A DNA stretch of 64,000 nt from VAZQ01 sp963841105. GTDB lineage: Bacteria; Pseudomonadota; Alphaproteobacteria; Rhizobiales; Xanthobacteraceae. This document shows positions 57,635 through 64,000 of the stretch, in pieces. The position numbers and the translations under genes are program-made. The DNA is taken from contig CAWJCB010000002.1 of assembly GCA_963841105.1 (NCBI GenBank), positions 182,907 to 246,906 on the forward strand, written 5' to 3'. Position 1 is the stretch's first letter, and each line of letters begins with the position of its first letter. A model generated the notes under the pieces. That model was not told the origin of the DNA. It saw only the letters and a program-made list of their open reading frames with translations, and ran no database searches.

Positions 57635-58518
57635 ATGCTTGCGAACCGCTCGCGCACGAACGGCATATCGACCGCTTCGCTCGTCGCCTGCGCGAGGCGG
57701 CGCACGATTGCTTCCGGCGTTCCCTTGGGAAACACAAATGCGCTCCACGAGCTGCAATCAAGATCGGCCAGGCCCTGCTCCTGTGCGGTCGGCAGATCGG
57801 GCAGCACGGGTGGCCGCGCCGGACCGAGCGTCGCGATGGCTTTCACTACGCCGGCTTGGATGTGGGGAAAGGCGGTGGAAGTCTGGTCGCACATGAAATC
57901 GATGCGCCCGCCATCAGATACTTGCAGCGCCAGCGCGCTGCCGCGATAGGGCACATGGGTGATGTTGGTGCCCATCAGGGTGTTGAGCAGCACGGCGCAG
58001 ACATGCAGCCCGGAACCGGCGCCGGCTGAGCCGAACTTCATGCTCGCCTCGTTTGGATTGTGCGTAGGCGATGAAATCCTTGAGGCTGTCAACTGGCAGG
58101 TCCTTGCGCGCGATCAGGATGCGCGCGGAATCTCGCAAACAGGGAAACCGGCGCAAAATCGGTGACGGCGTTATAAAGCGGCCTCTTGTACAGGTTGGGA
58201 ATCTGGCCGAGCACCGCGAGGCCACCCAGCAACAAAGTGTAGCCATCGGGTGCAGCCTTGGCCGCGCGGCTCGATCCGGTCATGCCGCCGGCGCCACCGA
58301 TATTCTCGATCACCATCTGCTGGTGCAGAATCTCGCTCAGGCCCACCGCCAAGATACGGCCAAGCGTGTCGAACCGGGCCGCCAGCCGCATAGGGCACGA
58401 CCATGGTGATCGGGCGGGTAGGCCAGTCTTGCGCCGGCGCGAGGTCGCAGAGGAGAAAGATGAGCCCGAGCGCGCCTGCAAGAGCGCTGCAGCCCTGGCC
58501 GATCATGCCGCAAATCAT
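57635..58518 (-). pseudogene. Broken Bug/TctC solute-binding protein gene
   Basis: The family parts lie in several frames: GQGCSALAGALGLIFLLCDLAPAQDWPTRPITMVVPYAAGG (signal peptide and start), TLGRILAVGLSEILHQQMVIENIGGAGGMTGSSRAAKAAPDGYTLLLGGL, IARKDLPVDSLKDFIAYAQS, and NEASMKFGSAGAGSGLHV...PTAQEQGLADLDC...GTPEAIVRRLAQATSEAVDMPFVRERF. Breaks lie near 58390, 58130 and 58050. The last 45 residues of the family are lost, replaced by the tail of an alpha/beta hydrolase. With three frame breaks and a lost end this looks like a true pseudogene. Confidence 0.8.
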
Positions 58519-58749
58519 TCCTGCATCACCCTGCTGCATGTTGCCTTGCTGCATCTTGCCCTGCTTGGCTCACGCTCGGATGGCCGGGAGGACGCCATCC
58601 CAGCGAGAGCAGCACCGCTCGCAAATGGTCAAAACCAGCATTATTCCAATGCATCAGATTTCACCACACTCAGCGTTCAATTCGGATGCGTCCAGACGCG
58701 ACTGATCCCTGTTCCGGCGGCGCGGAGGCCTATCGCGTGCGCACCGCGA

Positions 58750-60229
58750 TCAAATCACGGCATAAGACATCGGGCACATCTCTTCGGCCGTGCGGCCGAG
58801 CGTGTCCCAGCTCTGCCAGTTTCTCCAGGTCCGCTCTCCGACCCGCTGCGCGGCCGCGAGCAAATGCGCATCGTCGATGCCTTCGATGACCCGGTCGCGC
58901 ATGCATACCTTTCCGCCCGCGATCACGGTCCGGACATCGTCGCCGATGCCGCACTCGACCAGGCTGTGAATGGGATCGCGCACTGGCCCGTGGCGGATGC
59001 TGCGCTGATCGATGAGGATGATGTCGGCCTTGGCTCCAGGCAAGAGGCGGCCTAGATCGCCGCGATTTAGAGACCGTGCCCCCGCCACTGTCGCCGCATC
59101 GAAAACCTCGGCGGCAGTGGCGGCGCTCAGGTCATGTTCAAGGACCTTGGCGAAATAGGACGCGGTCCGCATCTGCATGATCATGTCGCGCGGGTATGTA
59201 TCACTGCCGAGCGCGACATTAACGCCGGCCTTGCGGTACCTGCTCCAGGTATCCAGAAACCGCGCGCGTCGTGCCATATTGCAGGGGCAATGCGAGATCG
59301 TCGCGCCGTGCGTCCCGATCAACTCGATGTCGTGGCCGCCGCTGTAGGCCAGTCGCCGGTGCTCGGCGACGAAGTTGCCATGCCCGATATTGAGAGATCG
59401 CGCCAAGCGCAAGCAGGCCCACATGGTCCAGGAGCTCGATCGAGGTCTTCTGGTGCTCGCGCAGGATGTCATAGAACTCGTGCACGCTGTAGGCGGCATC
59501 GATGCAAACCGGGAACTTGTTGGCGCGCGCCATCTCCGCGGTCTTCTGTAGCTGGGCTACCGAGCACGTTTCCACGCGCTTGGGCGCCAAGATCGCCCGC
59601 AGCCGTCCGCTCGACGCGCCGTCGACGCGCTCCGAGAATGCGATTAAATCGGCAAACACCTTCTCGCCTTGCGCCTCGTCGATCACCCGGGTCAGCCGGC
59701 CGGCCGGCCCACCCACCCAGCCGCCGAGATCATATCCGGCGCCGAGATAGGCCCGGATGCCGATGCGATCCACCGCGGTGGCGAGCGCTTCCTGCATGTG
59801 AACCGGCGCGCCCATTTCAACGAACGTGGTGACGCCGTTTCGGATCAGCTCGACCGCGGTGAACAATGCCCACGGGTCGTCCGCGTGGAGCTTCTTGTCA
59901 TGGTCCGAGAAGAAACGCGGATACCCGCCGACCGTGGCACCTTGGCGCGCGACGTCGAACTCCAGAAACGGCTGCCCAAAATAATCCGGTCTGCCGACAT
60001 CCGTGATCATGCGCTTCTGCGCCTGATAGCCGGCGTGCACGTGTGTATCGATGAACCCAGGGGCAACCAGCATGCCACCCCCGTCGATCTCATCATTCAC
60101 CTCACCGGGAAACTCACGACCGACAAAGATGATGGTATCGTTCTCGTACACCACCTCGCCGTTGCGTATGAGCGTGTGTTTAACGTCGTCGTGGCCAACG
60201 ACCCACCCCCCTTTGACGCGTGTCCTCAT
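58750..60229 (-). CDS. Metal-dependent amidohydrolase (one frameshift)
   Basis: About 492 residues of the amidohydrolase (ATZ/TRZ-like, cytosine-deaminase-related) superfamily. The first part has MLVAPGFIDTHVHAGYQ (the HxH metal pair) and ELIRNGVTTFVEMGAPVHMQEAL. The frame moves near 59400, and the second part gives SLNIGHGNFVAEHRRLAYSGGHDIELIGTHGATISHCPCNMARR, the metal Asp in NVALGSDTYPRDMIMQM, and the end LLPGAKADIILIDQRSIRHGPVRDP. One extra base explains the break. It starts 8 bases after the Bug gene upstream, so the two formed a uptake-plus-hydrolysis unit for an amide or ring compound. Confidence 0.83.
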
Positions 60230-60236
60230 TGCTACA

Positions 60237-61196
60237 TCAGTTGGCTTTTATTCCGGCTGACTTGACAAGTTCCTTGTTGATCCGGACTTCGTCAGCCAAA
60301 AGCCTGTCGAACTCCGCGGATGTCATCGGCATCGGGTCGGCGCCAAGGGACTCATCTTCGCCTTCACCTCAGGGAGGCCAAGCGCCTTCTCGGTCTCGCG
60401 GGAGAGCGTCTCGATGATGGACCGCGGTGTGCCACGCGGCACCATCACGCCGGCCCAGAAATTGTAGTCGGAGTTGGGGTAACCAGCCTCCGTCGTCGTG
60501 GGCACATCCGGCAAGGCGGTGGCGCGCGCAATGCTGCTGACGGCAAGCGCCTTTACCGAGCCCTGCTCCAGCATCGACATCGCTGGAAGGAGCGCGCTGA
60601 AGGAGAAATCGATGCGTCCGGCCATCACTTCCGTCAGCGCCTCCGGTGAACCCTTGAACGGGACGTGCACAGCGTGAAATCCGGCGCTTCTCATGAAGCG
60701 CTCGGCATTAAGATGGGTGGCATTGCCGACGCCGCCCGAGCCGTAGTTGAAGGAATTGGCCTTGGCCGCTGCGACGAATTCGCCGACATTCTTGTAGCCC
60801 TTGGCAGCGGACACGAAGAGCACGGTTGGCAGGTTTGCCAGCGCAGTGACCCCGCTGAAGTCGCCCACCGCGTCATAGGACAGGCTTGCAAACAATGCCG
60901 GCGCGACGGTGTGCGAGGAGGAATTGACCAGGATGGTGTACCCGTCCGGATACTGCCTTCGCGACTGCCGCGGAGCCGATCGTCCCCCCCGCACCAAGTC
61001 GGTTTTCAATGACGAATGGCTGGCTGACTTGCGCCGACACTTTGTCGAACACCGTGCGGGCGAGCACGTCAACCGCGCCTCCGGCTGGAAACGGGACAAT
61101 GATCCGTACCGGCCGGTTGGGCCAGCTTTGCGAACATGCGATGCCGTGCGACAGCATCAGCACTGCTAAAACGGCAAGCAAGAAGCGTGATGACAT
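60237..61196 (-). CDS. Bug/TctC solute-binding protein (two frameshifts)
   Basis: About 319 residues. Signal peptide RFLLAVLAVLMLSHGIACSQ from the ATG at 61196, then WPNRPVRIIVPFPAGGAVDVLARTVFDKVSAQVSQPFVIENRLGAGGTIGS. The frame moves near 60953 to YPDGYTILVNSSSHTVAPALFASLSYDAVGDFSGV... GGVGNATHLNAERFMRSAGFHAVHVPFKGSPEALTEVMAGRIDFSF. It moves again near 60345 to GADPMPMTSAEFDRLLADEVRINKELVKSAGIKAN, stop at 60237. Two single-base changes would restore it. It leads into the amidohydrolase gene. The bound ligand is probably the amidohydrolase substrate. Confidence 0.8.
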
Positions 61197-61275
61197 GAGG
61201 AGCCTACCCTATGCTGGGCGATGAAGCGTGGACACTCCAAGCTGCATGCCTGCAGTGGCCACCACGCGGTGCACC

Positions 61276-61524
61276 CTACTTCTCCGGCGGAAGGATCTCC
61301 TGGGGACAGACCTGATCGATGAGGTGGTCACGACGAAGGTCGATCAAATGGGCTCTCTTCTCGTCGTTGGTCAAGTTTGCACCGATGCCGTTGACCATTA
61401 CCATGATCAGACTGCGATCATCCATGTCCAGCCAATACGACCGGCGGATGAGCTTGTCCTGGCCGTCCCGAACGAATGGACTGTCGAAGTCAACGGTTAA
61501 ATCGGGTTGATAGAAGCGCGGCAT
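61276..61524 (-). CDS. Small hypothetical protein
   Basis: An 82-residue protein with acidic and basic stretches: FYQPDLTVDFDSPFVRDGQDKLIRRSYWLDMDDRSLIMVMVNGIGANLTNDEKRAHLIDLRRDHLIDQ. No signal peptide or membrane helix. It lies 79 bases upstream of the Bug gene on the same strand. I do not recognise a family. Support is codon bias and length only, so it may be a chance frame. Confidence 0.4.
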   Translation of the reverse strand: MPRFYQPDLTVDFDSPFVRDGQDKLIRRSYWLDMDDRSLIMVMVNGIGANLTNDEKRAHLIDLRRDHLIDQVCPQEILPPEK

Positions 61525-61613
61525 CGGTTGCCTCAGTGTTGCGGGTTGACGTCAGGACGCGCATGCTTGCGTTTGGTCAATGTCCGACGTGCCGGGCTCG
61601 CCGGCAAGAGCAG

Positions 61614-62522
61614 ATGCGGTTGCATGAGAAGGGAATGATCGTTGTGCTGTCGGCACGCATATTCGCGGCCGCGGTCTTTGCGCCGGGCGTTACCGGCTCA
61701 GCATGTGCCAAAGATGGCCTACCCGAGCGCGTGACTTTTCCGAGTGCCGACAGCAAGACCACTCTGGTGGGGTATGTGTTCGGGCCGGCTCATCCAGGGG
61801 CAGCGCAAGTGCCCGCCGTGGTGATGATGCATGGGCGGGCAGGCGCCTATTCCTCGGCGGCGAACGGCCGCTATGACGCCTCGACCCTGTCGCAGCGGCA
61901 TCAGATGTGGGGGCGCCTGTGGGCCGAGCGCGGCTATGTCGCGATCCTTGTCGATGGCTTCGGGCCACGTGGATATCCCCACGGTTTTCCTCGTTTCAGC
62001 TATGACGCCCGCCCGGAAGAGCTCAACGAAGTAACGGTGCGACCGCTCGACGCCTATGGCGCGCTGGCCTATCTGAGCTCGCGTCGCGATGTCATGCCCG
62101 ACCGCGTCGGCCTGCAGGGATGGTCGAACGGTGGAAGCGCGGCGCTCGCGACCATGGCAATCCCGGCGTCGCGCGCCGCCGGCCATGCGCCTGCCTTGCG
62201 GTTCCGTGCGGCGCTCGCATTCTACCCGGCGTGCGGCCTGAAGGGGCAGTTCGAGGACGGCATAAGCCCCTATGCGCCGGTGCGCGTGCTGCAAGGGGAT
62301 GCTGACGAAGAAGTATCGCCACGCCGCTGCGCCGCGTTTGTTGATCGCAGCAAAGCTCAGGGAGGCGATATCGACATCGTTCTTTATCCCGGCGCCACCC
62401 ACGACTTCGATGATCCCGGGCGGTCGCGCCAAGCCTTAACCGCGAACGCGAGAGCAAAGGACGACGCCATAGGGCGGGCGCAACAATTATTCTGCCAATA
62501 TCTCGGTGGGTGTCCGCAATGA
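61614..62522 (+). CDS. Exported dienelactone-hydrolase-like protein
   Basis: About 302 residues. A signal-like start (SARIFAAAVFAPGVTGSACA) and an alpha/beta-hydrolase of the dienelactone hydrolase group. The oxyanion region is VVMMHGRAGAYSS, the nucleophile elbow GLQGWSNGGSAAL has Ser where true DLH has Cys, the acid is in VLQGDADEEVSP, and the base His is in YPGATHDFDDPG. Starts at 61614 and 61635 are both in frame. It is probably a periplasmic esterase. The gene is divergent from the small hypothetical gene. Confidence 0.82.
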   Translation: MRLHEKGMIVVLSARIFAAAVFAPGVTGSACAKDGLPERVTFPSADSKTTLVGYVFGPAHPGAAQVPAVVMMHGRAGAYSSAANGRYDASTLSQRHQMWGRLWAERGYVAILVDGFGPRGYPHGFPRFSYDARPEELNEVTVRPLDAYGALAYLSSRRDVMPDRVGLQGWSNGGSAALATMAIPASRAAGHAPALRFRAALAFYPACGLKGQFEDGISPYAPVRVLQGDADEEVSPRRCAAFVDRSKAQGGDIDIVLYPGATHDFDDPGRSRQALTANARAKDDAIGRAQQLFCQYLGGCPQ

Positions 62523-62606
62523 AACCGTAGCTCGAATTGGGCGGTGCCCCGGCCAGTCTATCCTCAGCTCGCTCGGCTTACGCCCTCGACCAGGAGAGAG
62601 GAACTC

Positions 62607-63112
62607 ATGACTTCAAGATCGTCATCACTCAACCGGCGCAACCTACTTGGCAGCACGGCAGCCGTGGCCGCCAGGCCGACAGGCAAGTCCGCAATTCCGT
62701 ACAGCGTTTGCGGTCGCGTCCCCATGAATTGTGCATAGGCGCGTCAACCGAAGAACTGTTCAAGGTGATGGTGGCCAACCCGGTAATGATCGACGCCTAC
62801 AAGGCCGGCATTCCCCTCAACGGCAAGCCTTTCCCCGATGGCTCAAAGATTGCGAAGATCGAGTGGAAACCAAAAAAGAGTGCCGAGGCGCCCTTTTCAG
62901 TCAGGATACCGAAGTCCTTGCAGGACGTTTTTTTGATCGAGAAGGATCTCAAGCGATTCCCGGACACGAACGGATGGGCATATGCAGTATTTCTCTATGA
63001 TCCCGCGTCCGACACGTTCAGGCCCGATGGGAGCGGCGCCAATTGCTGGCATGCGTGTCACACGATCGTGGCGGCCAAAGATTACATCTTCACAGCCTAC
63101 GGGCACCGGTGA
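62607..63112 (+). pseudogene. Cytochrome P460-like haem protein, frameshifted near its start
   Basis: The C-terminal half is complete and family-like: STEELFKVMVANPVMIDAYKAGIPLNGKPFPDGSKIAKIEWKPKKSAEAP...KDLKRFPDTNGWAYAVFLYDPASDTF, then the haem site GANCWHACHTIVAAKDYIFTAYG, a Cys-x3-Cys-His form. The N-terminus begins in another frame with MTSRSSSLNRRNLLGSTAAVAA, a Tat-like signal after GAGAGAGGAACTC at 62607. One or more base changes near 62650-62740 break the join. P460 proteins are periplasmic and some oxidise hydroxylamine. Here function is unknown. Confidence 0.72.
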
Positions 63113-63126
63113 ACGGAGTCACGGCT

Positions 63127-64000
63127 ATGACCAGCATGTTAGAGGCAATTGACCATCATCGCCGCCGCTTTTTTGGCACTGCGGCGATTTCGCTTGCGGC
63201 AGCCCATCTCGGGATGATGGGACCTGCACGTGCACAGGAGGCAAAGCCGAAACAGCTGCCCGCGATGAAGCCTGGGACGAATACGTCATTCGGGTCGCTG
63301 AAACAGATCAATGCCGGCCCACTCAGCGTTGGATACGCTGATGTGGGCCCGGCCGATGGCGCGCCCGTCATTCTTCTGCACGGCTGGCCTTACGACATTC
63401 ACAGTTTTGTGGACGTCGCCCCGTTGCTGGCGCAGGCCGGCCACCGGGTCATCATTCCGTACGTGCGTGGCTACGGCACGACGCGGTTTCTTTCCAGCGA
63501 CACGCCACGCAATGGGCAGCAGTCGGTGGTCGCCGTTGACGTCATCGATTTGATGGATGCTCTGAAAATCCCGAAGGCAGCGATCGCCGGCTTTGATTGG
63601 GGGGCGCGCTCGGCCAACATCGTCGCGGCGCTCTGGCCGGAGCGCTGCAAAGCGCTGGTCTCGGTGAGCGGTTATTTGATCGGCAGTCAGCAAGCAGGCC
63701 AGATTCCGTTGCCGCCCGAGGCGGAGCTGCAATGGTGGTACCAATATTACTTCGCCACTGAACGCGGCCGAGCCGGGTACGAGAAATACCGGCGCGAGTT
63801 CTCGAAGCTCATCTGGCGGCTGGCTTCGCCGAACTGGAAGTTCGACGATGCCACCTTCAATCGCAGCGCCGCCTCTTTCGACAACCCGGATCACGTCAGC
63901 ATCGTGATCCACAATTACCGGTGGCGGCTTGGCGTGGCCCAAGGCGAGGCGAAATACGATGATCTGGAAAAACGGCTTGCCGCAGCCCCGGTGATCACGG
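63127..64000 (+). CDS. Tat-exported epoxide-hydrolase-like alpha/beta hydrolase (partial)
   Basis: The first 291 residues are in the window, in one open frame to the last base. A Tat signal (HHRRRFFGTAAISLAAAHLGMMGPARA) leads to an alpha/beta hydrolase: VILLHGWPYDIHSFVDVAPLLAQAGHRVIIPYVRGYGTTRF, and the nucleophile elbow AGFDWGARSANIVAAL, where Asp takes the place of Ser as in epoxide hydrolases and haloalkane dehalogenases. The cap region is WWYQYYFATERGRAGYEKYRREFSKLIW. It breaks off at AAAPVIT. It is 14 bases after the P460 gene, so the two are probably cotranscribed. Confidence 0.88.
   Translation, partial: MTSMLEAIDHHRRRFFGTAAISLAAAHLGMMGPARAQEAKPKQLPAMKPGTNTSFGSLKQINAGPLSVGYADVGPADGAPVILLHGWPYDIHSFVDVAPLLAQAGHRVIIPYVRGYGTTRFLSSDTPRNGQQSVVAVDVIDLMDALKIPKAAIAGFDWGARSANIVAALWPERCKALVSVSGYLIGSQQAGQIPLPPEAELQWWYQYYFATERGRAGYEKYRREFSKLIWRLASPNWKFDDATFNRSAASFDNPDHVSIVIHNYRWRLGVAQGEAKYDDLEKRLAAAPVIT

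Overview
The window looks like chromosomal DNA of an alphaproteobacterium of the order Hyphomicrobiales, near Bradyrhizobium, Rhodopseudomonas or Pseudolabrys. The basis is high GC, CIRCE-controlled groESL, a Usg-type small protein, many Bug/TctC solute-binding proteins, an ArsR-methyltransferase fusion beside metF and metH, a TPP riboswitch in front of thiC, and Bradyrhizobium-like palindromic repeats. This placement is inferred from gene content and protein likeness only.

Left part (0-16 kb). The end of an lpxD-like gene is followed by an acyl carrier protein and its ketosynthase, a ferritin-like protein, groEL-groES, usg, a nucleoside transporter, a cyclophilin-like protein, a thiolase-like protein and a TetR regulator. 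Next, on the minus strand, comes the most distinctive locus: circularly permuted ATP-grasp ligase, alpha-E protein, transglutaminase-like protease and Anbu (a proteasome-like peptidase), followed by a short-chain dehydrogenase. This is the conserved Anbu-associated set, predicted to make and break an unknown peptide or amide product. A GST and an HtrA-type protease follow.

Middle (17-45 kb). Feruloyl-CoA synthetase, a ferulate/PHB-type esterase and a VanA-like Rieske oxygenase, with a Bug protein and an amidase, suggest use of plant aromatic compounds. A Cus-type copper/silver efflux operon, a TRAP dicarboxylate-type transporter, a CinA-like/xanthine phosphoribosyltransferase pair, a membrane cNMP-binding protein and thiC follow. 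thiC carries an in-frame insertion made from a dispersed palindromic repeat. A second copy of that repeat lies between the transglutaminase and Anbu genes.

Right part (45-64 kb). trmO, then regulator-metF-metH (methionine and C1 cycle), a membrane-anchored J-domain protein with a 35-residue heptad repeat, and kup. The last 7 kb is an eroded catabolic region: a broken Bug gene joined to the tail of an alpha/beta hydrolase, an amidohydrolase with its own Bug gene, a dienelactone-hydrolase-like protein, a cytochrome P460 and a Tat-exported hydrolase cut by the window edge.

Caution. At least 17 single-base frameshifts break otherwise well-conserved proteins. They cluster at 30-37 kb and 57-63 kb and include metF. 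The sequence alone cannot separate sequencing or assembly error from real decay.
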